Origin: Mycobacterium sp. AZCC_0083
Lineage (GTDB): Bacteria; Actinomycetota; Actinomycetes; Mycobacteriales; Mycobacteriaceae
DNA: 64,000 nt
NCBI RefSeq assembly: GCF_014202335.1
Contig: NZ_JACHGP010000005.1
Span: 310,001-374,000, forward strand
Direction of reading: 5' to 3'
The position numbers and the translations under genes were made by a program. Below the pieces are notes generated by a model, which was not told the DNA's origin, made no database searches, and saw only the letters and a program-made list of their open reading frames with translations. Below are positions 27,235 through 35,859 of this stretch, in pieces. Every line of letters starts with the position of its first letter. Within the stretch, counting starts at the first letter, position 1.

Positions 27235-28302
27235 AACGTTGGGAGCCGCACGATCGACGCGGACCGGAACCCCCGCCCAGGACTCGTCGATGTTCACACC
27301 CACGCCATCGACGTCGACCTGCCCGACCTGCGCCAGGCCTACCCACACGATCGCTGGCCAGGCGTCGAGCGGACGAGTGACACCGACGCGTCCTTGACAT
27401 TCGGCGGAGCCCCGTACCGCCGGATCGACCACCGGTGCTGGTCACCGGTCGCCCGGCTGGCCGACATGGATCGCGATGGTGTTGCAGTACAAGTACTTTC
27501 ACCAATTCCAGTGACATTCTGCTACCACAACTCGGCGGCAGGGGCGGCCGAACTGGCGGCCACACAAAACGACTTCTTCGCTGCGATCGTCCGCGAACAT
27601 CCCGACCGATTCGCTGCGCTCGCAGCCATTCCACTGCAGGACAGCGACAGGGCAATCGACGAGATGCGCCGATGCATGCGCACTCCTGGATTTCTCGGGG
27701 TGGAGATCGGCACCCAGGTCGGCGGCCTGGAACTAGCGGACCCGAGCTTTGACCGATTCTTCGCCGTCGCTGCCGAACTCGGTGCCCTGGTGCTCGTGCA
27801 TCCCAACGACCAGGACCTGCTTCCACGAATGGCGCAGGCCGGCATCGGATTCGGCGCCGGGATGCCCGTCGAGACTGGCGTGGCGGCCGCGCTGCTGATC
27901 ACCAGTGGAGCGCTCGAGCGCCGACCCGGTGTGCGCTTGTGCTTCGCGCATGGGGCCGGAACGCTGCCTGCCATGATCGGCCGACTCGACAAGGGCGCGC
28001 TCATCGCCGGAACGCCACGCACGTCACCCGATCTACCCAGCAGGCAGGCGGCCCGACTGTGGTGCGACTCGTTGACGTATCACCGCCCGGCACTGCTGGC
28101 GGCCATCGACGTGTTCGGGGCCGATCACGTCGTCCTGGGCTCCGACTACCCGTTTCCGGCCATGCCCGATCCGATCGAGGACGTCGTGGCCGACCTGCCT
28201 CCCGATCTACGCCACCGGATCGGCCGAACCAATGTGGAGGGAATTCATGGCGCACTTCTTGGGTCTGGGCATCACTCACTACCCGCTGCTGGCCGGTACT
28301 GA
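27235..28302 (+). CDS. ACMSD-type amidohydrolase (metal-dependent decarboxylase family), start unresolved
   Basis: The frame is open from 27235. It encodes the metal-binding VDVHTHAID near its start, LVLVHPND in the middle and FAHGAGTLPAMIGR, then VLGSDYPFP, the ligands of the ACMSD/gamma-resorcylate decarboxylase branch of the amidohydrolases. These enzymes typically remove CO2 from aromatic or ring-cleaved acids. No ATG, GTG or TTG precedes the HTH motif in frame; the first such codon (TTG 27394) would delete it. A GGGAG placed seven bases before ATC 27253 suggests a rare start or a lesion. The 3' end overlaps the dioxygenase gene by 56 bases. Confidence 0.78.
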   Translation, partial: NVGSRTIDADRNPRPGLVDVHTHAIDVDLPDLRQAYPHDRWPGVERTSDTDASLTFGGAPYRRIDHRCWSPVARLADMDRDGVAVQVLSPIPVTFCYHNSAAGAAELAATQNDFFAAIVREHPDRFAALAAIPLQDSDRAIDEMRRCMRTPGFLGVEIGTQVGGLELADPSFDRFFAVAAELGALVLVHPNDQDLLPRMAQAGIGFGAGMPVETGVAAALLITSGALERRPGVRLCFAHGAGTLPAMIGRLDKGALIAGTPRTSPDLPSRQAARLWCDSLTYHRPALLAAIDVFGADHVVLGSDYPFPAMPDPIEDVVADLPPDLRHRIGRTNVEGIHGALLGSGHHSLPAAGRY

Positions 28303-29323
28303 CGACCACATGGCGGGTCTGCTGAGGTGGACCCTGAACGACCCCGACATCCCCGCCGAGGCCAAGGACCCGGCCAATTGGTCCGCATCGATGCGCGCCG
28401 AGTGGGGTACCGACAACGGTGTCGCCGCTGCCGCCCAACATCGAAAACTATTGGTGAATAACCTTGCCCGGTGCCGTGGTGCGCTGGACGAATTCGCACC
28501 AGACGTCATCGTGGTGTGGGGCGACGACCAGTATGAGAACTTTCGCGAAGAAGTCATCCCCCCGTTCTGCGTGCTGGCCTACGGCGATGTCGAGGTAGAT
28601 CCGTTCGAGGTGATGACCAACCGGGGCAGCCCCAACGTGTGGGGACTACCCGACGACACCACCATGACGTTGCACGGCGACGCCGAAGGCGCCCGGCAGC
28701 TCACCGACGGGCTGCTCGAACGCGGCTTCGACGTGGCCTATTCGTATCAGAAGCGGACCAAATCGCCCTTCCCGCATGCCATCGCCAACACCCAGTTGTT
28801 CCTGGACTATCCGTACGCCGGCCGCCAGTTCCCCTATCGGATGATCCCGATCACCGTCAACTGCTACGGCCAGCACGCGATCGCGCGGCGCGGCGGGCTG
28901 GCTCGCTTCGCCGAGATCGCCACGGAGAAACTGGATCCGGTCGGCCCGTCCCCTGCGCGGTGCTTTGCGCTGGGCCGAGCGGTGGCACAGTCGTTCGCCG
29001 ACACCGACCTTCGCGTCGCGTTGGTCGCCTCGTCGAGTTGGTCGCACGCGTTTCTGGCTGACAAGACCTGGCACATCACCCCGGACACCGAGGCAGACCT
29101 ACGGCTCTACGACCTGTTCGCCGCCGGTGATTACGCCAAGTGGGAAGCGACCACCACTGCCCAGATCGTCGATGCCGGACAGCACGAAATGCTGAATTGG
29201 TTCTGCCTGACCGGCGCCGCCGACGAACTGGGCCTGGCCCTGGCGTGGTCCGACCTCGTGGTCACCGACGTCTTCAACTCCAACAAATGTTTCGCCGTCT
29301 TCGCCGAAGGAAAGAAACCATGA
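28247..29323 (+). CDS. LigB-type (class III) extradiol ring-cleavage dioxygenase
   Basis: A 358-residue protein of the LigB/DODA superfamily. An N-terminal GLGITHYP motif provides the first metal His, VIVVWGDDQYENF follows the family pattern, and ASSSWSHAFL and the His/Glu segment near the C-terminus complete the core. Such enzymes use Fe(II) to open catechol-type rings next to the two hydroxyls. ATG 28247 is supported by GGAGG six bases before. It is followed by a C-C hydrolase with ATGA overlap, the expected next enzyme. Substrate unknown. Confidence 0.87.
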   Translation: MAHFLGLGITHYPLLAGTDDHMAGLLRWTLNDPDIPAEAKDPANWSASMRAEWGTDNGVAAAAQHRKLLVNNLARCRGALDEFAPDVIVVWGDDQYENFREEVIPPFCVLAYGDVEVDPFEVMTNRGSPNVWGLPDDTTMTLHGDAEGARQLTDGLLERGFDVAYSYQKRTKSPFPHAIANTQLFLDYPYAGRQFPYRMIPITVNCYGQHAIARRGGLARFAEIATEKLDPVGPSPARCFALGRAVAQSFADTDLRVALVASSSWSHAFLADKTWHITPDTEADLRLYDLFAAGDYAKWEATTTAQIVDAGQHEMLNWFCLTGAADELGLALAWSDLVVTDVFNSNKCFAVFAEGKKP

Positions 29324-30159
29324 CGACATCCAGTGCGGCACCACCGACGATGACGCCCCTGACCATGGAGGCTGGTGGAATCACGACCACGTACCTCGAG
29401 GCCGGTTCCGGTGATCCGGTCCTGATGCTGCACGGCTCCGGTCCGGGTGTGTCGGCGACGGCTAACTGGCAGTACAACATTCCCGTGCTGGCAGAGAAGT
29501 TCCGCGTGCTGGCCCCCGACATCATTGGGTTCGGCGGCACCGAGCGTCCTGCCGACATCGTCTATTCGCTGCGCGCCTGGACCGACCACGTGTGGGGGTT
29601 CCTCGACGCGCACTCCATCGAGAAGACGGCGATCGTCGGCAACTCCCTGGGGGGGCGCATCGCACTACAGATGGCCACGGACCGGCCTGACCGAATCTCC
29701 CGGATGGTCCTGATGGGCTCGCCGGGGGTGGGCATGACGCCGACCGACGGTCTTGCCGCGCTGCGCGCCTACGAGCCGTCACACGACGCGATGCGTGCGC
29801 TGCTGCGCAACTACTTTGCGGTGAACCCCGCGCTCATCACCGACGAGCTGGTCGCGATCCGCTACGAGGCCAGCATCGCCGACGGCGCCTACGAGGCATA
29901 CCGAGCGATGTTCTTCGATCCGCGCCACAAGGGATCCGAACTCGGCATCACCGAGGACGAGGTGCGCGCCATCACCACCCCCGCACTGCTGGTACACGGC
30001 CGCGAGGACAGGGTGGTGTCGTTGTCGGTGTCGGTCACGATGCTTGGTCTGCTGCCCAACGCCGACCTGCACGTGTTCAGCCACTGCGGCCACTGGACCC
30101 AGATCGAGCGCGCTGACGAGTTCTCCGCACTGGTCTGCGATTTCCTGGGCCGCTCGTGA
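29320..30159 (+). CDS. meta-cleavage product C-C hydrolase (alpha/beta fold)
   Basis: A 279-residue alpha/beta hydrolase close in pattern to BphD/MhpC/HsaD: oxyanion loop HGSGPG (38-43), nucleophile Ser109 in GNSLGG, acid Asp230 in HGREDRVV and His258 in CGHW. Such enzymes split the vinylogous 1,5-diketone made by extradiol cleavage. ATG 29320 overlaps the dioxygenase stop, and GTG of the next gene overlaps its own stop. The matching upstream and downstream enzymes make the role likely. Confidence 0.9.
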   Translation: MTTSSAAPPTMTPLTMEAGGITTTYLEAGSGDPVLMLHGSGPGVSATANWQYNIPVLAEKFRVLAPDIIGFGGTERPADIVYSLRAWTDHVWGFLDAHSIEKTAIVGNSLGGRIALQMATDRPDRISRMVLMGSPGVGMTPTDGLAALRAYEPSHDAMRALLRNYFAVNPALITDELVAIRYEASIADGAYEAYRAMFFDPRHKGSELGITEDEVRAITTPALLVHGREDRVVSLSVSVTMLGLLPNADLHVFSHCGHWTQIERADEFSALVCDFLGRS

Positions 30160-31475
30160 GCACCGGCACCGAGAGATGGACCGCCGAGTCCACCACGGCC
30201 ACCGAAGACACCGCGATCCAGCCGCTGGTGGTCGACGATCAGGTCAATCAGACCTTCCGGGTGCATCGGTCAGCGATGACCTCGCCGCAGGTGCATCGAG
30301 CCGAGATCGAACGGATTTTCACCACGTCGTGGCTCTACGTCGGCCACGAGTCGGAGATCCCGCATCCCGGCGACTTCGTGCGCCGGCCGCTGGCCGGGCG
30401 GCCGATATTCATGGTTCGCGGCGTGGACAGCGGGAACATCAACGTGTTCCACAATTCGTGCACGCATCGCGGTGCGCTGGTGTGCCGCCAGGATACGGGC
30501 ACAGCCAAGGTGTTCTCCTGCTTCTACCACGCCTGGTCGTTCGACACCGAGGGCAAGCTCAAGGGCGTACCGGACCGCGATGCCTACGCGGGCGGGTTGA
30601 GATTCGACGAGCTTGGGCTCAAACGGGTAGCGCGTGTCGAGTCCTACCGCGGCTTCGTCTTCGCGAGCTTCGATCCCAAGATCGTCGATCTGACCACCTA
30701 TCTCGCCGGCGCGAAGGATTACATCGACCTGGTGGTCGATGGGTGCGGCGGCAATGTCGAGCTAGCCAGGGGGACGAACGAGTACAGCTTCACCGCAAAC
30801 TGGAAGTTGTTGGTGGAGAACAGCATCGACGGCTACCACGCGCAGTCCACCCATGACACATACTTCAAGTACCTGGTGTCGATCGGTACCGATCTGCAGG
30901 GCGGCGTCAAGGGCCGTGCCATCGCGTTGGGAAACGGGCACGCGGTGATCGAGTACTCCGCTCCGTGGGGACGTCCTGTCGCCAGGTGGGAGCCGTTGTT
31001 CGGGGAGGAGGCCCGTGACGAAATCGACCGGCTGCGTGCTGATCTGGTGAGCCGCTACGGCGAGGAACGGGCCCACAGCATGGCCGAGGTGAACCGCAAC
31101 CTGCTGATCTATCCCAACCTGATCATCAACGACATCATGGCGGTCACGGTGCGCACCCTGTTCCCGTCGGCGCCAGACCGGGTCGATGTCACGGCCTGGC
31201 AACTCGCGCCCCGCGACGAACTGCCCAGCCTGCGGCAGCGCCGGCTCGACAGCTTCCTGACGTTCCTGGGTCCGGGCGGCTTCGCCACGCCTGACGACGT
31301 CGAGGCATTGGAGTCCTGCCAGCAGGGCTACGCAGGCGGCGGCGTCGAATGGAACGACATCTCACGCGGGATGGGGCGCGGACCGCTGGCCAACGACGAA
31401 GAGCAAATGCGCGAGTTCTGGCGGCGCTGGCAACAGCAGATGGGATCCGCGGCAGATCGGGCAGGTGCGAGATGA
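30156..31475 (+). CDS. Rieske non-haem iron dioxygenase, alpha subunit
   Basis: A 439-residue ring-hydroxylating oxygenase large subunit. The Rieske cluster ligands are Cys102, His104, Cys122 and His125 (CTH...CFYH), and the mononuclear iron site has His228 and His233 in ENSIDGYHAQSTH with the bridging Asp225. It should add O2 to an aromatic ring to give a cis-dihydrodiol, using electrons from a reductase. No ferredoxin or reductase is in the operon; the nearest candidate is the cut gene at 63050. Starts by GTGA overlap. Confidence 0.93.
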   Translation: MSTGTERWTAESTTATEDTAIQPLVVDDQVNQTFRVHRSAMTSPQVHRAEIERIFTTSWLYVGHESEIPHPGDFVRRPLAGRPIFMVRGVDSGNINVFHNSCTHRGALVCRQDTGTAKVFSCFYHAWSFDTEGKLKGVPDRDAYAGGLRFDELGLKRVARVESYRGFVFASFDPKIVDLTTYLAGAKDYIDLVVDGCGGNVELARGTNEYSFTANWKLLVENSIDGYHAQSTHDTYFKYLVSIGTDLQGGVKGRAIALGNGHAVIEYSAPWGRPVARWEPLFGEEARDEIDRLRADLVSRYGEERAHSMAEVNRNLLIYPNLIINDIMAVTVRTLFPSAPDRVDVTAWQLAPRDELPSLRQRRLDSFLTFLGPGGFATPDDVEALESCQQGYAGGGVEWNDISRGMGRGPLANDEEQMREFWRRWQQQMGSAADRAGAR

Positions 31476-31966
31476 GCGCTGTTCTGGCCGTATCGAGACA
31501 ACAGGTCGAGGACTTCCTCTACAGCGAAGCGGCCCTGCTGGATACCTGGTCGCTGGACGACTGGCTCGCATTAGTGGACGTCGATGCCAAGTACGAGGTG
31601 CCGTGCAACGATGCACCCGACGGCGACCCCAATACCGACCTGCTGCTCATCGACGATGACTACCCGCGCCTGCGGGCACGGGTGACTAGGCTCAACAGCC
31701 GCCGCGCCCACCGCGAATACCCGCACTCCCGCACCAACCACCAGATTTTCAACGTCAGGGTGGCGGACCCCGACGATGCCGGCGAGATCGGCGTGACGGC
31801 GTCGTTCACGGTGTGGCGGTTCCGCGGCGGCAAGACGAGCTGTTACGTCGGGCGCTACCTGTACCGGCTTCGCCAGTCCGACAACGGCTTCCGGATTGCA
31901 TTCAAGCGCGCCGAGCTCGACATGACGGATCTGCGCGCCGTCTCGGACGTGGCGATCATCCTGTGA
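31472..31966 (+). CDS. Rieske dioxygenase, beta (small) subunit
   Basis: A 164-residue SnoaL/NTF2-like small subunit: an N-terminal helix (VEDFLYSEAALLDTWSLDDW) followed by LALVDVDAKYEVPC and the basic RLRARVTRLNSRRAHREYP stretch found in ring-hydroxylating dioxygenase beta subunits. It is structural and helps hold the alpha3beta3 hexamer. ATG overlaps the alpha-subunit stop (ATGA) and the next gene overlaps it by GTGA, so stoichiometric coupled translation is expected. Confidence 0.92.
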   Translation: MSAVLAVSRQQVEDFLYSEAALLDTWSLDDWLALVDVDAKYEVPCNDAPDGDPNTDLLLIDDDYPRLRARVTRLNSRRAHREYPHSRTNHQIFNVRVADPDDAGEIGVTASFTVWRFRGGKTSCYVGRYLYRLRQSDNGFRIAFKRAELDMTDLRAVSDVAIIL

Positions 31967-32727
31967 GCGCCGCGCTGTCGGGCCGCACCGCGGTCGTCAC
32001 TGGCGCATCGTCGGGAATCGGATTGGGTATCGCACGGCGGCTCACCGCCGACGGTGCCTGCGTCTTCGCCGCAACGCGGTGCAAGGAGGACCTGGAAAAG
32101 GTCTTGGAGCAGGTCGGCGTCGCAGGTGGATTCTTCGGAGAGCTCCAGCGGGCTGGCGTGGCCGACGACCTGGTCAACACTGCGATCGGCGAGTTGGGTC
32201 ATATCGACATCCTGGTGAACAACGCCGGCGGCGGCGTCATCGCGCCGACGCTGGAACACACCGAGGAGACGCTGCGAGCCACGGTCGACAACAACCTGTG
32301 GACCACGATTTACTGTGTGCGAGCCGCGCTGCCCCACATGGTGTCTCGAGCCCACGGCCGAATCATCAACATCGGCGCCGACTCGGTGCGCACCGGGCTG
32401 ATGGACCACGCGATGTACAACGCTGCCAAGGGCGGCGTGCATGCGATGGTTACCGGGCTGGCGGTCGAGTACGCAAAGGACGGCCTCACCGCGAACACCG
32501 TGGCGCCCAGCTACATCCAGACCCCCGAACTGACCGCACTATTCGAAACCGACAGCGCGCCACCGCGTCTGCTCCAAGTCGTCGAGCAAGCCACCGCCAT
32601 CGTTCCGATCGGACGGCCGGGAACACCCGACGAAGTCGCCGCAGCCGTCGCCTTTCTCGCAGCCGAAGACAGCCGGTTCATCACCGGACAGACGATCTAC
32701 GTCAACGGCGCCGCCAGCATGGGCTGA
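31963..32727 (+). CDS. SDR dehydrogenase, probable cis-dihydrodiol dehydrogenase
   Basis: A 254-residue classical SDR: TGASSGIGLG, NNAGGG, IGADSVRT with the catalytic Ser, and YNAAK with Tyr and Lys, and a C-terminal FITGQTIYVNGAASMG. Directly after the two Rieske subunits, it most likely rearomatises the cis-dihydrodiol to the catechol using NAD+. The GTG start overlaps the beta-subunit stop. Last gene of the operon; the following 105 bases hold a promoter with an operator copy. Confidence 0.88.
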   Translation: MSAALSGRTAVVTGASSGIGLGIARRLTADGACVFAATRCKEDLEKVLEQVGVAGGFFGELQRAGVADDLVNTAIGELGHIDILVNNAGGGVIAPTLEHTEETLRATVDNNLWTTIYCVRAALPHMVSRAHGRIINIGADSVRTGLMDHAMYNAAKGGVHAMVTGLAVEYAKDGLTANTVAPSYIQTPELTALFETDSAPPRLLQVVEQATAIVPIGRPGTPDEVAAAVAFLAAEDSRFITGQTIYVNGAASMG

Positions 32728-32802
32728 GCGCCCTCCCGCCAGAATGGGCCATCACTTCATCCCTCGCCGCAACCGGCAAGTAGGTCACATTCAGCCTTGC
32801 CA

Positions 32803-32817
32803 TTTCGGTCTGACCAT
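32803..32817. promoter_or_regulatory. operator copy 2 (TTTCGGTCTGACCAT)
   Basis: Identical 15-mer to copies 1 and 3. The core ends 16 bases before the ATG of the alpha/beta hydrolase, so a bound repressor would cover the start region; the gene may be transcribed with a very short leader. Confidence 0.7.
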
Positions 32818-32832
32818 TTTAATGTCATCCCC

Positions 32833-33753
32833 ATGACCTCTACCGCCCCGGTCAGATTCAGCTACGGGTCCGCCGACGGCCGGCAGCTGGCCGCCTATCG
32901 CTGGGACGCTGATGACGGGCAGGCGCCCTCAGGCGTCGTGGTGCTACTGCACGGCATGGGTGAGCACATCCGCCGGTACGACCATGTCGCCGACGCGCTC
33001 GCGTCCGCGGGTTACATGGTGTACGGGCACGATCACAGAGGCCATGGCGCCTCGCTGGTCGCCAACGAAGAACCGGGCCACCTCGGCCCCAACGGATGGG
33101 CCACCTTGATTGACGACTTGGGCCTGGCGATCGACCAAGCGAAATCAAGCCACCCTGGCCTTCCGGTAGTGGTGGTGGCGCATAGTATGGGTTCCTTTGC
33201 GACTCAACAGTTTCTGCTCGATCACGGCACGGACGTCGATGCTGTCGCGCTCATCGGGACCGCCGCCCTCGACCTTCTCGAGCCGGCCTTGGATCCCAGC
33301 CGTGATCTGGATCTGTCCGCCTTCAACGCCGCGTTTGCGCCTGCGCGTACGGATTTCGACTGGCTCTCGCGTGACGAGGCGATGGTCGATGCCTATCTCG
33401 CCGACCCGTTGTGCGGGTTCGGGATCGACGCCGGATCGGCCAGAGACATGTTCGCCGGTGCACGCCGACTCGCCGATCCCGCCGAGGTAGCGCGCATGCC
33501 TCGCTACCTTCCCTTGTACATCGCGGTCGGTTCGAAAGACCCTGTCAACGCCGACCTCGCCCTGCTGTGGCCGCTCGTCGACAGATACCGCGACGCCGGT
33601 CTTTGCGACGTCACCATTCGCGTGTACGAGGACGCGCGACACGAGGTCCTCAACGAGATCAACCGGAGACAGGTGATCGACGACCTCCAGGGGTGGTTGC
33701 GGCGGGCCTCGGTCGTCCCGCTGCGCGAAACCGGAGGAATGACTCGTGATTGA
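32833..33753 (+). CDS. alpha/beta hydrolase, monoacylglycerol-lipase-like
   Basis: A 306-residue serine hydrolase of the lysophospholipase/monoglyceride lipase group: HGMGEH (40-45), HDHRGHG (67-72 region) and nucleophile Ser118 in AHSMGS. Asp in VGSKDPVN and His in DARHEVLNE complete the triad, the last being the typical signature of this group. It stands alone on the + strand behind an operator copy. It probably hydrolyses lipid esters feeding the catabolic genes around it; substrate untested. Confidence 0.86.
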   Translation: MTSTAPVRFSYGSADGRQLAAYRWDADDGQAPSGVVVLLHGMGEHIRRYDHVADALASAGYMVYGHDHRGHGASLVANEEPGHLGPNGWATLIDDLGLAIDQAKSSHPGLPVVVVAHSMGSFATQQFLLDHGTDVDAVALIGTAALDLLEPALDPSRDLDLSAFNAAFAPARTDFDWLSRDEAMVDAYLADPLCGFGIDAGSARDMFAGARRLADPAEVARMPRYLPLYIAVGSKDPVNADLALLWPLVDRYRDAGLCDVTIRVYEDARHEVLNEINRRQVIDDLQGWLRRASVVPLRETGGMTRD

Positions 33754-33862
33754 CCCCGCGGGGCATCGGTCTGGCGTCGACGCGGCACTGGCCGCCACCG
33801 TCACCCAGTTCGCGTGCCCTTCATGCCGTGGCCCAGCGCGGTGTAGCACCGCTCGGGACTCC

Positions 33863-34783
33863 TCAGAAGTAGCGCGGGAACTGCCCGTAGTCCGGGTCGC
33901 GCTTCTGCAGGAACGCGTCGCGGCCCTCGACGGCCTCGTCAGTCATGTACGCCAACCTCGTTGCCTCACCGGCGAACAGCTGCTGACCGACAAGCCCATC
34001 ATCGGTCAGGTTGAACGTGTACTTGAGCATCCGGATCGCCTGGGGGGACTTGCCGTTGATCGCCGCCGCCCACTGTAGGCCCACCGATTCCAGGTCCGCA
34101 TGCTCGACGACCTCGTTGACCGCGCCCATCGCGTGCATCTGCTCGGCGGTATAGGGCCGGCCGAGAAAGAAGATCTCACGAGCGAATTTCTGCCCCACCT
34201 GCTTCGCCAGATACGCGCTGCCGTAACCACCGTCGAAGCTGCCGACGTCGGCATCGGTCTGCTTGAATCGCGCATGCTCGCGGCTGGCCAACGTCAGGTC
34301 ACACGTTGCGTGCAGGCTGTGCCCTCCCCCCGCAGCCCACCCGTTGACCAGACAGATCACCACCTTGGGCATGAACCGGATCAGCCGCTGCACCTCCAAG
34401 ATGTGCAACCGACCCGCACCGGCCGCGTCCACGGTGTCGCCGGTCTCCCCCGATGCGTATTGATAGCCGCTGCGCCCTCGAATGCGCTGATCCCCGCCCG
34501 AACAGAATGCCCACACGCCGTCCTTGGAGCTCGGCCCGTTGCCGGTCAACAGGATCACACCGACCTGCGGCCACGTCCGCGCATGATCAAGGACCCGGTA
34601 CAACTCATCGACACCGTGCGGCCGAAACGCGTTGCGTACGTGCGGGCGGTTGAAGGCGACGCGGACCGTCGGCTGCAACGCGCCGTCGGCGATGTGGCGG
34701 TGGTAGGTGATATCGGTCAGTTCGTCGAACCCTGGCACCGGTTCCCACAGCGCAGGGTCAAAAGGGTTGTCTGTCGTCGTCAC
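33863..34783 (-). CDS. MenB-like crotonase (dihydroxynaphthoyl-CoA synthase family)
   Basis: A 306-residue protein with the whole MenB signature: DITYHRH, NRPHVRNAFRPHGVDELYRV, FCSGGDQRIRGRSGYQY, GWAAGGGHSLH and TDADVGSFDGGYGSAYL, very like M. tuberculosis MenB as I remember it. MenB closes the second ring in menaquinone synthesis, but no other men gene is near; here it is translationally coupled (GTG overlapping a stop) to a LuxR-type regulator. It could be the housekeeping menB or a paralogue doing ring closure or, in reverse, ring cleavage, as BadI does. Confidence 0.85.
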   Translation of the reverse strand: MTTTDNPFDPALWEPVPGFDELTDITYHRHIADGALQPTVRVAFNRPHVRNAFRPHGVDELYRVLDHARTWPQVGVILLTGNGPSSKDGVWAFCSGGDQRIRGRSGYQYASGETGDTVDAAGAGRLHILEVQRLIRFMPKVVICLVNGWAAGGGHSLHATCDLTLASREHARFKQTDADVGSFDGGYGSAYLAKQVGQKFAREIFFLGRPYTAEQMHAMGAVNEVVEHADLESVGLQWAAAINGKSPQAIRMLKYTFNLTDDGLVGQQLFAGEATRLAYMTDEAVEGRDAFLQKRDPDYGQFPRYF

Positions 34784-35859
34784 CGGCTGTATCGCTGAGA
34801 CCGGGTTCTGGCCTCCATGTAGAGGGCGATCGCCTCTGACCGGTTGATGGCGCCGATCTTGCGAAGGATCCTCTTGACGTGGGTCTTGACCGTTTCGACG
34901 GTGATGACGAGTTCGTCGGCGATCTCGGCGTTGGAGGCTCCCAGGACCAGCCTTTCGAACACTTGTCGTTCACGGTCCGACAGCGTAGCCGCCAACCCGG
35001 AATCCGGCGCTATGGTCGGGGGCTCGGCACGATTGTCGTATTCGATGTCAAGGGTGATGGCCGTTGCGGCGATGCGGTCTGCTGCCTCGGTCAGCCGCGC
35101 TGCCGCACGAGCGATCGAGGTCCGCTGTTGCTGGACCCGTTCGGTTTTCAGCATCCGCTCGTGAAGCAACGAATAGGCAGAGGCGAACGTATCCAACACA
35201 TCGATGTCACGGACAGTGAGGCCGTCCTCTCCACAGCGGCTCACGTGAAGAAGGGCGACCACCCGCGATTCGGCAATGATCGGAGCGACGAGATAGTGCG
35301 CCGAACCGAGCAGCTCCCGGTAGCCGTGCGCCGAGGGCATGTCGGACTCATTCGTCTGGACGGTGTCGCGGTGGCGAATACAGTGCCGTTCGGGCACACA
35401 TCCACGACGCGCGATCACGGTGGGGCCACCAATGCCGTGCTCGGATTCCTCGACGACGAATCCGTCGTCTTCGACGAACGACAGCAACGTATTGTCGAAA
35501 CCGAGCGCGTCACAAAGTTCAGTACAGGCTTGGCGCCCGAGCCCCTGCAACGAGCCGGCCTTCTTCATGCGACGGATGCCTGCGGTCAATGACCGCACCA
35601 CATCGGCGCGATCACCGGCTCTCATCTGGCGCGCGTCGATCTGTGCCTTCAGGAACTCCGTCAGAGGGTTCGGCCCGATCGGTGACGCGGTGTCGTTGCG
35701 GCTGACGCATGCACCGGTCAGTAGTCGATCGGTTGTGGCGGTCGACATCGTGATGGCCTCGTCGAGGATTGCCGCATCACCTGATCGGGGGACGCCGAAC
35801 GCGCTGCACAGCTGTTCGTCGAGATCGTTGAGCCTGGCGACAATCGCGCGGGTGTTCAT
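34780..35859 (-). CDS. GAF-type LuxR-family regulator
   Basis: A 359-residue regulator with a central GAF-like sensor (LCDALGFDNTLLSFVEDDG ... YLVAPIIAESRVVALLHVSR) and a C-terminal LuxR helix-turn-helix starting LSDRERQVFERLVLGASNAE with TVETVKTHVKRILRKIG. It is sandwiched by overlaps: its ATG overlaps the stop of another LuxR regulator and its stop overlaps the MenB-like start, so all three are one unit. Related to the regulator at 8362-9525. Ligand unknown. Confidence 0.88.
   Translation of the reverse strand: MNTRAIVARLNDLDEQLCSAFGVPRSGDAAILDEAITMSTATTDRLLTGACVSRNDTASPIGPNPLTEFLKAQIDARQMRAGDRADVVRSLTAGIRRMKKAGSLQGLGRQACTELCDALGFDNTLLSFVEDDGFVVEESEHGIGGPTVIARRGCVPERHCIRHRDTVQTNESDMPSAHGYRELLGSAHYLVAPIIAESRVVALLHVSRCGEDGLTVRDIDVLDTFASAYSLLHERMLKTERVQQQRTSIARAAARLTEAADRIAATAITLDIEYDNRAEPPTIAPDSGLAATLSDRERQVFERLVLGASNAEIADELVITVETVKTHVKRILRKIGAINRSEAIALYMEARTRSQRYSR

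Noticed and set aside
33746..34078. Plus-strand frame starting by overlap with the monoglyceride-lipase-like gene
   Set aside because: Only the first 20 or so codons look protein-like, the rest is antisense to the MenB-like gene; at best a remnant.
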